This document shows, in pieces, positions 35,796-44,669 of a DNA stretch of 64,000 nt. Both the position numbers and the translations under genes were made by a program. The DNA is from Bacteroidales bacterium (GTDB lineage Bacteria > Bacteroidota > Bacteroidia > Bacteroidales > Muribaculaceae). The first letter of the stretch is position 1; every line of letters starts with the position of its first letter. A model generated the notes under the pieces. The model saw nothing but the letters and a program-made list of their open reading frames with translations. It was not told the DNA's origin and did no database searches. The stretch covers positions 1-64,000 of the forward strand of contig DXYS01000075.1 of the NCBI GenBank assembly GCA_019415705.1, given 5' to 3'.

Positions 35796-37228
35796 GAAGC
35801 TTTATGTCAGACGACAATCCTGCGGCCACACTGCTCATAGCACTGACCGTGCTTGTCATTGTTTCATGTCTGCCTGTGGGCGAGTGGAGCGGCGGCCGCT
35901 TTAAGGATTTCAATCTGTTTGAAGATGTTTTCGAGCCGACTGACAGGCCCGATGCCTCGTCACATGCTAATGTCGAGATAGATCCCGAGTTGCAGGCCAT
36001 ACTTGCCGAAAATCAGCCTGACCAAGAAGTCACGTCAGCCGAAGAACTACCGGTCAGGACCTTAGATGACAGCAGTGTGCAGCCGTCTGTCGATACAGAG
36101 ACTCAGCCGATGCCGGCCGAGCAGGCTCCGAGAGTAGGCGATATGACTGTTATCGAGGATTATACGGCTCTCGGACAGGGCCCGGCGCGGCTTAGAGCTG
36201 CATTGGCGCAGAGCGGTAGCCGCACCGTCAGAATAGCCGTCATCGGCGACTCATATATAGAAGGTGACATCTTCACTCAGGACCTGCGAAGTCTCATGCA
36301 GCAGCGATTTGGCGGCCGCGGAACGGGTTATGTGGCGATGCACAGCGATTTCCCCGGTTTCCGTCGGTCGGTCACGCAGTCGGGTAAAGGCTGGAAACGA
36401 CATGATATGCGTCACCGTCAGTCAGATCCGGTCAAGCCTCTTGCCGGTGAATATTTTGTCGCTGAAGAGGGCGCAATATCGACTTACAAAGGAACAAAAC
36501 GCATAGAGTGTGCACAGGCATGGTCGTGTTCGCGGCTTATGTATATAGCTCCTGACGGTGGCAAGGTGACATTAAAAAATGACGGCGGCATCCAAGAAGT
36601 TGAACTTGCTCCCTCTGAGACTGTCTCCTTGGCCGAGCTTGACGGAGAAACCTCGACATTTGCCGTAAATAATATTACTCCCGGTGTAAAGTGCCTCGGA
36701 GTATGGCTTGACGACGCGACCGGTGTGTCGGTCGACTGTATGTCGTTAAGAGGCAACTCTGGTGTCGCGGCGCGTAATCTTTCGGTGGAACTTGCGTCGG
36801 CGATGGCGCAGTTTGTCGACTATGATATGATAATTGTCGAGTACGGCATGAACGCTCTTTCTGACGAGCAGACCGATTATACGTCTTACGGCCGTGTGAT
36901 GGACCGTGTCATAGCGCGCCTGCGCGAGTGTTATCCCGATGCGGATATTTTACTTGCCGGGGTCGGTGACCGCGGTCATAAAAAGGGGAGTGACGTTGTC
37001 TCGATGTCGACTGTCGGTGCGATGACACGTGCCCAGCGTGACTGTGCGCGCCGCAGCAAGATACTTTTCTGGGATATACGTGACGCCATGGGAGGCGAGA
37101 ACTCCATCGCCGAGTGGCAGCGTAACGGACTCGTCAATTCCGACTATATCCATCTTAATCATAAGGGCGGCAAAAAACTTGCCGACTCGTTCTATAAGTC
37201 TTTGATATATGCACTCTATGGTGAATAA
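35792..37228 (+). CDS. Membrane-anchored SGNH/GDSL hydrolase-like protein A
   Basis: 478 aa. A membrane helix near the N-terminus (about residues 11-27, TLLIALTVLVIVSCL) is followed by a low-complexity acidic linker and, from about residue 145, an SGNH fold: block I VIGDSYIEGD (Ser nucleophile), block III EYGMNAL and block V YIHLNHKGG (Asp-x-x-His). The middle has a beta-rich insertion of about 100 residues (carbohydrate-binding-like, uncertain). Position between isochorismate synthase and a second SGNH gene plus MBOAT suggests it acts in acyl transfer to a periplasmic polysaccharide, as AlgX/AlgJ or PatB proteins do with AlgI or PatA. Starts overlap by 4 nt with the preceding gene. Confidence 0.8.
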   Translation: MRSFMSDDNPAATLLIALTVLVIVSCLPVGEWSGGRFKDFNLFEDVFEPTDRPDASSHANVEIDPELQAILAENQPDQEVTSAEELPVRTLDDSSVQPSVDTETQPMPAEQAPRVGDMTVIEDYTALGQGPARLRAALAQSGSRTVRIAVIGDSYIEGDIFTQDLRSLMQQRFGGRGTGYVAMHSDFPGFRRSVTQSGKGWKRHDMRHRQSDPVKPLAGEYFVAEEGAISTYKGTKRIECAQAWSCSRLMYIAPDGGKVTLKNDGGIQEVELAPSETVSLAELDGETSTFAVNNITPGVKCLGVWLDDATGVSVDCMSLRGNSGVAARNLSVELASAMAQFVDYDMIIVEYGMNALSDEQTDYTSYGRVMDRVIARLRECYPDADILLAGVGDRGHKKGSDVVSMSTVGAMTRAQRDCARRSKILFWDIRDAMGGENSIAEWQRNGLVNSDYIHLNHKGGKKLADSFYKSLIYALYGE

Positions 37229-38480
37229 AATATTTGTGTGCGTTTTAGCGGCGTTATGCCTGCCGTGTGTTATGCGCGGCGAGGATGACGGTGACAGCTA
37301 TACGCGCGAGAATCCTGATATCGACGTCACGTCCTCCTATGACCGATATTCAGACTACCCCTATCTTAATCTCGCTGCCAATTGCATCGTGCTTAACGGC
37401 GAAGACACTGTCGGACTGAAAAATGCCATACGCTCTGTGTCAGACCGCACAGTCAGCATAGTGCATATCGGAGACTCGCATATACAGGCTGACATGGGCT
37501 CGGGGCAGACACGACGTCTTGTTCAGGAGCGTTACGGCAGCGCCGGCCGGGGATTGATTGCGCCTCTCAAGATAGCCGGAACTAATCAGCCTGTCGACTA
37601 TACATTTAACTCGTCATCACAATTTAACGCCGAGCGCCTGCTTGCCGATCCATGGACTCAGCCTATGGGGTTGAGCGGTGTGTCGTTAAAACTCCTTGAC
37701 TCGTCGGCTACGTTTACCATATGCTGTGACGAGCCATTCGAACGTGTCAGGCTCTATTACAGCGGCTCTCTGCTGTCGGTGGACAATGTGACCGATATGA
37801 CAGACGGGTCTGTCCCCCTTGTTTTTGCGACTGACGCTTCGGCTGAATACGTCGAAATCTATCTGCCGATGCCTTGCTCCTCTGTCGAAATCAAGGTCTC
37901 GACTTTCGGCGAGACCTGCGTGCACGGCGCGATGCTGTCGTCTGACCTCATAGGTGTCTACTATCATGCCATCGGCATTAACGGTGCCACTTTTGACAAT
38001 TACAACCGTTTTGGAAGTTATGGCAGCGAGGTTGCGTCGCTATCGCCTGACATCATAATAATCAGCCTCGGCACAAACGAGGCGTTCGGCCGCACGACCG
38101 ACTATGAGTTCCGCTCATCAATTGACAGGCTTGTCAATAGCCTGCGGCGAGCCAATCCCGATGCGTTTATTTTGTTAACGACCCCGTCTGAGTGCCAGCG
38201 TTCATACCGTCGCCGACGCGGTCGCCGCAGTTATGCTGTCAACAAACGCGTTGCAGAGTTGCGTGACATAATCGTCGACTACGGACGTCGTAACGGTGTG
38301 GCCGTCTATGACTGGTATGAGGTGGCCGGTGGCGCCGGCGCATCAGCCAAGATGCTTGCAGATAAACTTCTGAACACTGACCGCATACACATGACACGTG
38401 CGGGCTACGAACTTGCCGGCTCGTTGCTTTTTGACGCTCTTGTCGGTCTGGTCGGAGAGGAGGGCGAAAACAATGATTGA
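37218..38480 (+). CDS. Exported SGNH/GDSL hydrolase-like protein B
   Basis: 420 aa from the ATG at 37218 (an in-frame ATG three codons upstream at 37209 is possible). A signal peptide is at residues 1-21. The SGNH blocks are clear: HIGDSHIQAD, SLGTNEAF (block III Asn) and the final RIHMTRAGYELAG with the Asp-x-x-His dyad (TDRIH). It has an insertion between blocks I and III. It resembles protein A in overall order (GDS, insert, GxN, DxxH), suggesting an old duplication. It overlaps protein A by 11 nt and the MBOAT gene by 8 nt, so translation is coupled. Confidence 0.82.
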   Translation: MVNKIFVCVLAALCLPCVMRGEDDGDSYTRENPDIDVTSSYDRYSDYPYLNLAANCIVLNGEDTVGLKNAIRSVSDRTVSIVHIGDSHIQADMGSGQTRRLVQERYGSAGRGLIAPLKIAGTNQPVDYTFNSSSQFNAERLLADPWTQPMGLSGVSLKLLDSSATFTICCDEPFERVRLYYSGSLLSVDNVTDMTDGSVPLVFATDASAEYVEIYLPMPCSSVEIKVSTFGETCVHGAMLSSDLIGVYYHAIGINGATFDNYNRFGSYGSEVASLSPDIIIISLGTNEAFGRTTDYEFRSSIDRLVNSLRRANPDAFILLTTPSECQRSYRRRRGRRSYAVNKRVAELRDIIVDYGRRNGVAVYDWYEVAGGAGASAKMLADKLLNTDRIHMTRAGYELAGSLLFDALVGLVGEEGENND

Positions 38481-39981
38481 GCGTATTACAAATTATCTTT
38501 CGACCTTCGACTTTGACCGTCTGCTGTCGATGCTCGCATATGACGTGCATCAGCCGCTGCTGTTTAACACAGGATTGTTCCTTGTGCTGTTCGCAGGCTT
38601 TCTGGTCATATACCACGTTCTGCGCAACCGCACACGGCTGCGCATGCTCTTTGTCATAGTGTTCTCGCTGTATTTCTACTATAAGTCGAGCGCGGGCTAC
38701 TGCTTTATTCTGCTCGGCGTCTGTGTCAGCGACTACGTCATCGGACGGTTGCTTTTTGCCGCCAAATCAGGCTTTTGGCGACGCGCGCTGGTTGCGCTCA
38801 ACGTCGTTGTCAACGTGGGGATGCTCGTCTATTTCAAGTACTTCAATCTGCTGCTTGAGACGATTTCAAATTTCGGCATCGCCCGTTTTGACGCTTTAGA
38901 CATAATCTTGCCCGCAGGCATATCCTTTTTTACATTCCGTTCGATAAGCTACATTGTCGACATCTACCGCGGCGAGTTGGAGCCGGCGCGTAATTTCATA
39001 GACTATTGTTTCTTCCTGACATTCTTCCCGCCGCTGCTTGCCGGCCCGGTCGTCAGAGCTAAGGATATGTTGCCGCAGATCTACGCCCGGCCGTCGGCCA
39101 CACGCGAGATGACCGGCCGGGGACTGATGCTCGTTATGGCCGGCCTCGTCAAAAAGGTCATAATCGCCGATTATATCAGCGGCAATTTCGTTGACCGAAT
39201 ATTCGATAATCCGACCCTATATTCAGGCGTTGAGTGTCTGACCGGAGCAGTCGGCTTTACTTTGCACCTCTACTGCGATTTTTCGGGTTACTCCGACATT
39301 GCCATCGGCATCGCTCTGCTCTTGGGCTATGAGTTCGCGGACAATTTCCGCGCTCCGTTCAAGGCTCAGAATCCCTCGGAGTTCTGGCGGCGCTGGCATA
39401 TCTCACTGTCAACGTGGCTTCGCGACTATATCTATATCCCGCTCGGCGGCAACCGCAAAGGCTCGGCCCGAACTTATCTCAACAATTTCCTCACTATGCT
39501 CATTGGCGGCCTGTGGCACGGGGCGTCGTGGCTCTATGTGCTCTGGGGCGCCTACCACGGCATGTTGCTCGCCGTGCACAAGTTCTGTCGCACGCATTTG
39601 CCTCGGCTGCCGGAGAACGTCAGGGGGACATGGCCTGTGCGCTTGGCCAACATGTCGGTGACATTTGTGCTTGTGGTCATAGGCTTTGTATTCTTCCGAG
39701 CACGTTCTCTGGAGACTGTCGGAGAGATTTATACGCAGATTTTCACGGCGTTTCATCCCGAGATTTTCATGCAGTTTGTCGGCAGTTACAGCCTGATTGT
39801 TGCTGCAATAGCAGCCGGTTTTGTGATGCACATGACGCCGAGGTCGTGGACCGGTGGCGTAACGCGCGCTTATGTGGCTATGCCGCTTGTTATGCAGGCA
39901 TTTTTGCTTGCGGCGGTGCTGTTTTTCATCATCCAGTCACGCAGCGCCGAACTTGTGCCCTTCGTTTATCTGCAATATTGA
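38473..39981 (+). CDS. MBOAT family O-acyltransferase (AlgI/PatA-like)
   Basis: 502 aa from the ATG at 38473; the longer frame from 38398 would lie inside the preceding gene. About ten hydrophobic helices. Family motifs: ISFFTFRSISYIVDIYRG, LAGPVVRAKDMLPQ, YCDFSGYSDIAIG, EFWRRWHISLSTWLRDYIYIPLGG and TMLIGGLWHGASW, where the His of WHG is the expected catalytic residue. It moves acyl groups (usually acetyl) across the inner membrane to a periplasmic acceptor. Two SGNH partners precede it in the same operon. The acceptor (peptidoglycan or an exopolysaccharide) cannot be told from the sequence. Confidence 0.92.
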   Translation: MIERITNYLSTFDFDRLLSMLAYDVHQPLLFNTGLFLVLFAGFLVIYHVLRNRTRLRMLFVIVFSLYFYYKSSAGYCFILLGVCVSDYVIGRLLFAAKSGFWRRALVALNVVVNVGMLVYFKYFNLLLETISNFGIARFDALDIILPAGISFFTFRSISYIVDIYRGELEPARNFIDYCFFLTFFPPLLAGPVVRAKDMLPQIYARPSATREMTGRGLMLVMAGLVKKVIIADYISGNFVDRIFDNPTLYSGVECLTGAVGFTLHLYCDFSGYSDIAIGIALLLGYEFADNFRAPFKAQNPSEFWRRWHISLSTWLRDYIYIPLGGNRKGSARTYLNNFLTMLIGGLWHGASWLYVLWGAYHGMLLAVHKFCRTHLPRLPENVRGTWPVRLANMSVTFVLVVIGFVFFRARSLETVGEIYTQIFTAFHPEIFMQFVGSYSLIVAAIAAGFVMHMTPRSWTGGVTRAYVAMPLVMQAFLLAAVLFFIIQSRSAELVPFVYLQY

Positions 39982-39992
39982 GTGTCGACGGC

Positions 39993-40023
39993 TTGCATTA
40001 GTCGGGGTTATTGGCTAACTTTG
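39993..40023 (+). promoter_or_regulatory. Promoter of the GH3 gene
   Basis: TTG (39993-39995), 20-nt spacer, TAACTTTG (40016-40023), 41 nt before the ATG. Confidence 0.6.
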
Positions 40024-40064
40024 TGCAATAACTTCATCACTAAAGCCGTCTCCTTAAATATCCT

Positions 40065-42437
40065 ATGAAATCAAAGTATCTTGTGCTTGCCATGGCTTTG
40101 CTTGCCATCGGCGCTGACGCCCGCAAATCATCAGACATCTACCATAAAGGCTGGATAGACTTCAATAAAAACGGACGTATGGACGTCTACGAGGACCCCT
40201 CGCAGCCCATTGACCGCCGCGTCGACGACCTGCTTTTGCAGATGACGATGGACGAGAAAACCTGTCAGATGGCCACGCTTTACGGCTCGGGCCGCGTGCT
40301 CAAAGATTCGCTTCCCACAGACGGCTGGCGCGACGAGATATGGCGCGACGGCATCGGCAACATAGACGAGCAGGCCAACGGTCTCGGCAAGTTCGGGTCG
40401 TCAATCAGCTATCCATATGCCGCCTCAATCGACAACCGTCATGCCATACAGCGTTGGTTTGTCGAGCAGACGCGTCTCGGCATACCCGTCGACTACACCA
40501 ACGAAGGCATCCGCGGTCTTTGTCACGACCGCGCCACGATGTTTCCCGCACAATGCGGGCAGGGCGCGACATGGGACCGTCAGCTCATAGCCGACATAGC
40601 CCGTGTTACTGCCGAGGAAGCCAATGCGCTCGGTTATACAAACATATACTCGCCGATACTCGACATCGCTCAGGACCCGCGTTGGGGCAGGGTGGTCGAG
40701 AGTTATGGCGAAGACCCTTATCTTGTCGGCGAGCTCGGCAAACAGATGATTGTCGGCTTGCAGAGCCGAGGACTGTACTCTACGCCCAAGCACTTTGCTG
40801 TCTACAGTATCCCGGTCGGCGGACGAGACGGTGGTACGCGCACCGACCCCCATGTAGCTCCGCGCGAGATGCGCACACTCTATATCGAGCCGTTCCGCAA
40901 GGCTTTTACCGAGGCCGGCGCCAAGGGCGTGATGAGTTCGTACAATGACTATGACGGCGAACCGATTACGGGCAGCTATCACTTCCTCACCGAGATACTG
41001 CGTGATCAATGGGGCTTTACGGGCTATGTTGTCTCTGACAGCGAGGCCGTTGAGTTTCAGCACAGCAAACATCACACTACGTCAGACGCCGTGGAGTCTG
41101 CGGCGCGTTGTGTCAATGCCGGTCTGAACGTCCGCACCAACTTCTCGCTTCCCGAGAATTTCGTCAACCCACTCCGTGAGGCTATCGCCCGCGGCATGGT
41201 CAGCGAGCAGACTATTGACAGCCGAGTGCGTGACGTGCTCCGTGCTAAATTCGACATGGGTCTTTTTGACAATCCTTACAAGGGCGACGTCAAGACGGTC
41301 GATAAGATAGTACACTCCGACGAGCACAAGGCGGTTTCACGCCGCGCGGCGCTTGAGTCGATAGTCCTGTTAAAGAATGACGGCATCCTGCCGCTTTGTG
41401 CTGACAGCCTCAGACGTGTAGCCGTCATCGGTCCTAACGCCGAGGAGCGAGACCAGCTTATATGCCGTTACGGCCCTGCCAATCCGCCTATTATCACCGT
41501 GGCCGATGGTCTGCGCCGTGCTTTGCCTGAGGCTGAGGTAACTTATGCCAAGGGCTGCGACATCATAGACAAATATTTCCCTGAGTCAGAGCTGTATAAT
41601 GTGCCGTTAGACGGCACGGAGCAGGCTATGATTGCTGAGGCTGTAGAAACAGCCCGCAAGGCTGACGTGGCAATCATGGTACTCGGTGGCAACGAGAAGA
41701 CAGTACGCGAGGAGTATTCGCGCACAGACCTCAATCTGCCCGGCCGTCAGCAGCAGTTGCTTGAGGCCGTATATGCCACGGGTACACCCGTAGTGCTTGT
41801 GCTTGTCGACGGACGCGCCTCGACCATCAACTGGGCGGACCGGTTTGTGCCCGGTATCCTTCATTGCTGGTTTCCCGGCGAGTTTATGGGCGAGGCCATA
41901 GCCGATGTGCTTTTAGGCAAATACAATCCCGGCGGCCACCTCGCCGTGACCTTCCCCAAATCGGTTGGTCAGATACCGTTTGCCTTCCCGTTCAAACCCG
42001 GCTCGGACTCGCCCGGCTTCGTCAGAGTTGCCGGCGCGCTTTATCCTTTCGGTCACGGACTGAGTTACACGACGTTTGAGTACTCTGACATCGCAGTGGA
42101 CAAGCCTCGTGCGACGGTCGGCGATTCTATCAACGTAAGCTTTATGGTAACAAACACCGGCAAAGTGGCCGGCGACGAAGTGGCTCAGCTCTATCTTAAG
42201 GACGAAATATCGAGTCTGACGACCTATGAGCGCGTGTTGCGAGGCTTTGAGCGCATCAGTCTCGCACCCGGCGAGAGCCGCCGACTGACGATGACTCTGT
42301 CACCGCGTGACCTCGGTCTCTACGACCGCGACGGCAACTTCGGCGTCGAGCCCGGCTGGTTTACGGTCATTGTAGGCCGCTCGTCAAAAGATACGCGTCT
42401 CGAAACGCGCTTTGAAGTAATGGATTATTTAAAGTAG
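40065..42437 (+). CDS. Glycoside hydrolase family 3 beta-glucosidase-like protein
   Basis: 790 aa. A signal peptide (residues 1-19, ending GADA) leads to the Bacteroidales GH3 start with a Ca-binding-like DFNKNGRMDVYEDP. The (alpha/beta)8 domain follows, with the nucleophile Asp325 in YVVSDSEAVEF. The alpha/beta sandwich carries the KNDGILPL block. The C-terminal fibronectin type III-like domain (from about residue 690) ends in GWFTVIVGRSSKD. The replacement of the common SDW by SDSEAVE is known in Bacteroidota GH3. Predicted to release terminal beta-linked glucose, xylose or related sugars in the periplasm. Own promoter; no Sus pair or other CAZyme nearby. The stop codon TAG is the first triplet of a 9-bp repeat array. 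Confidence 0.92.
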   Translation: MKSKYLVLAMALLAIGADARKSSDIYHKGWIDFNKNGRMDVYEDPSQPIDRRVDDLLLQMTMDEKTCQMATLYGSGRVLKDSLPTDGWRDEIWRDGIGNIDEQANGLGKFGSSISYPYAASIDNRHAIQRWFVEQTRLGIPVDYTNEGIRGLCHDRATMFPAQCGQGATWDRQLIADIARVTAEEANALGYTNIYSPILDIAQDPRWGRVVESYGEDPYLVGELGKQMIVGLQSRGLYSTPKHFAVYSIPVGGRDGGTRTDPHVAPREMRTLYIEPFRKAFTEAGAKGVMSSYNDYDGEPITGSYHFLTEILRDQWGFTGYVVSDSEAVEFQHSKHHTTSDAVESAARCVNAGLNVRTNFSLPENFVNPLREAIARGMVSEQTIDSRVRDVLRAKFDMGLFDNPYKGDVKTVDKIVHSDEHKAVSRRAALESIVLLKNDGILPLCADSLRRVAVIGPNAEERDQLICRYGPANPPIITVADGLRRALPEAEVTYAKGCDIIDKYFPESELYNVPLDGTEQAMIAEAVETARKADVAIMVLGGNEKTVREEYSRTDLNLPGRQQQLLEAVYATGTPVVLVLVDGRASTINWADRFVPGILHCWFPGEFMGEAIADVLLGKYNPGGHLAVTFPKSVGQIPFAFPFKPGSDSPGFVRVAGALYPFGHGLSYTTFEYSDIAVDKPRATVGDSINVSFMVTNTGKVAGDEVAQLYLKDEISSLTTYERVLRGFERISLAPGESRRLTMTLSPRDLGLYDRDGNFGVEPGWFTVIVGRSSKDTRLETRFEVMDYLK

Positions 42438-42470
42438 CTATAATAGCTAATATAGCTGAATTAGCTATTT
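42435..42470. repeat. 9-bp-period intergenic repeat, copy E
   Basis: Four 9-nt TAGCTNNNN units in exact register. The first unit contains the stop codon of the GH3 gene. Confidence 0.7.
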
Positions 42471-42484
42471 TATATAAATAATGT

Positions 42485-42513
42485 GAAAGCCTCAGACTAA
42501 GCATGAGGCTTTC
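42485..42513 (+). terminator. Terminator of the GH3 gene
   Basis: A perfect 10-bp inverted repeat, GAAAGCCTCA (42485-42494) and TGAGGCTTTC (42504-42513), with a 9-nt loop; followed by a weak T tract (TTG). Confidence 0.6.
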
Positions 42514-42544
42514 TTGCTGTATTATGCGATTATTTGTAATTTTG
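42514..42544 (+). promoter_or_regulatory. Promoter of uvrB
   Basis: TTG (42514-42516), 20-nt spacer, TAATTTTG (42537-42544), directly after the preceding terminator stem and 25 nt before the ATG. Confidence 0.6.
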
Positions 42545-42569
42545 TAAAATTGCATTTTACTGAAAACAC

Positions 42570-44669
42570 ATGGATTTTAATCTCGTCTCTCAATATAAGC
42601 CTACCGGCGACCAGCCTCAGGCCATAGAGCAACTTGTCGAGGGTGTCAACTCAGGCGCGCAGGCGCAGACCCTGCTTGGCGTCACCGGCTCCGGCAAGAC
42701 TTTCACTATGGCAAATGTCATAAAGGAGGTCAAAAAGCCGACCCTTATTCTTAGTCACAACAAAACTCTCGCCGCACAACTTTACAGCGAGTTCAAACAA
42801 TTTTTTCCCGATAACGCCGTCGAATATTTTGTCTCGTATTATGATTATTATCAGCCTGAGGCATATATACCGTCGGTAGACAAATATATCGAGAAAGACC
42901 TGATGATCAATGACGAGATTGACCGTCTGCGTCTTGCCACGACTTCGGCATTGCTTTCGGGCCGGCGTGATGTGATAGTCGTCTCGTCTGTCTCCTGTCT
43001 TTACGGTATCGGCAACCCCGAGGATTTTCATGCTAACGCCATCGACATTAAGGTCGGCGCCAAAGTGGCCCGCAATGCCTTTCTGCGTAGTCTCGTGGCA
43101 GCCCTCTATGCACGCAACGAGGTGAGTCAGGACCGCGGCACTTTCCGTGTCAAGGGCGATACGGTCGACATCCGTCTTGCCTATGAGGACATTATCGTGC
43201 GTGTCGTCTTCTGGGGTGACGAGATTGAGTCTATAGAGACCATGCATCCCGACGACAATGTGCCTTTGGGCAAGCATGACTGCTTTAGAATCTACCCGGC
43301 CAATATTTTCGTCACATCGCCGCAGCGTCAAGCATCAGCTATCGCACAGATACAGTTAGACCTCGGCCAACAGGTCGAGTTTTTCAACCGCGAGGCCCGC
43401 GAGCTTGAGGCCAAGCGTCTCTATGAGCGTGTTACTTATGATGTGGAGATGATAAAGGAGGTAGGCTACTGTTCGGGCATAGAGAACTATTCACGCTATT
43501 TCGACGGCCGTCAGCCCGGGATGCGTCCGTTCTGTCTCTTGGACTATTTCCCCAAAGATTTTCTGACCATCATCGACGAGAGTCATGTGACGATGCCGCA
43601 GATCAGGGCAATGTACGGCGGCGACCTTTCGCGCAAGATGAATCTTGTGGAGTATGGTTTCCGTCTGCCGGCCGCCCTTGATAACCGGCCGCTCAAGTTC
43701 GAGGAGTTTGAGCGTCTGACGCCTCAGATAATCTTTGTCAGCGCCACTCCGGCCGATTATGAGCTCGAACGCTGCGAGGGCGTTGTCGTCGAGCAACTCA
43801 TACGTCCTACGGGCCTTCTTGACCCGATGATTACGGTGCGTCCGTCGCTCAACCAGATTGATGATCTGATGGAGGAAATCAATCTGCGCATCGAGCGCAA
43901 CGAGCGCACGCTCGTGACCACGCTTACCAAGCGCATGGCCGAGGAGTTGAACGACTATCTCATCAAGAACGGCGTGAGCGCCGCATATATCCACAGCGAT
44001 GTCGACACGATGGACCGTGTCAAAATCCTTGACGAACTCCGCGCCGGAACTTATGACGTGCTGATTGGTGTCAACCTTCTGCGCGAGGGCCTCGACTTGC
44101 CTGAAGTGTCGCTCGTGGCGATACTCGACGCTGACAAGGAAGGCTTCCTGCGCAGTCATCGCTCGCTGACGCAGACAGTCGGCCGCGCCGCCCGTAATAT
44201 CAACGGTCAGGTCATCATGTATGCCGACCGCATTACCGAGTCGATGCAGCAGACCATTGACGAGACCGACCGTCGCCGCAAGATGCAACTTGACTACAAT
44301 GAGGCCCACGGCATCACGCCGACAGCCATCATCAAGGCGCGCAACGCTATCATCGGCCACGAGACGGAGGAGGACCTCGCCGAGCGCAAGCCGGGACGCC
44401 AGCCTCAGCGTCAGCAGAATGTCAAGGACAAACGCGAACGTCAGCGCAGCGGTGCCAAGCCGTTATATGCCAATGAGTTCTCCCAGACTGTCGACATTGC
44501 GGCCGACCCTGTCATACCTTATATGAACCGCGACGAGCTTCAGCGTTCCATCACACGCCTGCGCACTCAGATGCTCGAGGCGGCCAAAGAGATGGAATTT
44601 ATCGAGGCCGCGCGGCTGCGTGACGAAATTATCAAGATGGAACAACGTCTGGAATCTATGCCCGCATGA
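42570..44669 (+). CDS. uvrB: Excinuclease ABC subunit B
   Basis: 699 aa, the expected size. UvrB is the damage-verifying helicase-like subunit of nucleotide excision repair. Walker A GVTGSGKTFTMAN (about residues 38-50), the beta-hairpin region YYDYYQPEAYIP, the Walker B-like DESH, helicase motif VI QTVGRAARN, and a C-terminal UVR motif (MLEAAKEMEFIEAARLRDEI) are present. It shares a 4-nt ATGA overlap with the next gene. Confidence 0.98.
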   Translation: MDFNLVSQYKPTGDQPQAIEQLVEGVNSGAQAQTLLGVTGSGKTFTMANVIKEVKKPTLILSHNKTLAAQLYSEFKQFFPDNAVEYFVSYYDYYQPEAYIPSVDKYIEKDLMINDEIDRLRLATTSALLSGRRDVIVVSSVSCLYGIGNPEDFHANAIDIKVGAKVARNAFLRSLVAALYARNEVSQDRGTFRVKGDTVDIRLAYEDIIVRVVFWGDEIESIETMHPDDNVPLGKHDCFRIYPANIFVTSPQRQASAIAQIQLDLGQQVEFFNREARELEAKRLYERVTYDVEMIKEVGYCSGIENYSRYFDGRQPGMRPFCLLDYFPKDFLTIIDESHVTMPQIRAMYGGDLSRKMNLVEYGFRLPAALDNRPLKFEEFERLTPQIIFVSATPADYELERCEGVVVEQLIRPTGLLDPMITVRPSLNQIDDLMEEINLRIERNERTLVTTLTKRMAEELNDYLIKNGVSAAYIHSDVDTMDRVKILDELRAGTYDVLIGVNLLREGLDLPEVSLVAILDADKEGFLRSHRSLTQTVGRAARNINGQVIMYADRITESMQQTIDETDRRRKMQLDYNEAHGITPTAIIKARNAIIGHETEEDLAERKPGRQPQRQQNVKDKRERQRSGAKPLYANEFSQTVDIAADPVIPYMNRDELQRSITRLRTQMLEAAKEMEFIEAARLRDEIIKMEQRLESMPA

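Noticed and set aside
38398..38472. Longer start for the MBOAT gene
   Set aside because: Lies within the SGNH gene and adds a non-family N-terminus; the ATG at 38473 gives the usual translational overlap.
43491..44360. 289-aa minus-strand ORF opposite uvrB
   Set aside because: Shadow of the helicase motifs of uvrB.
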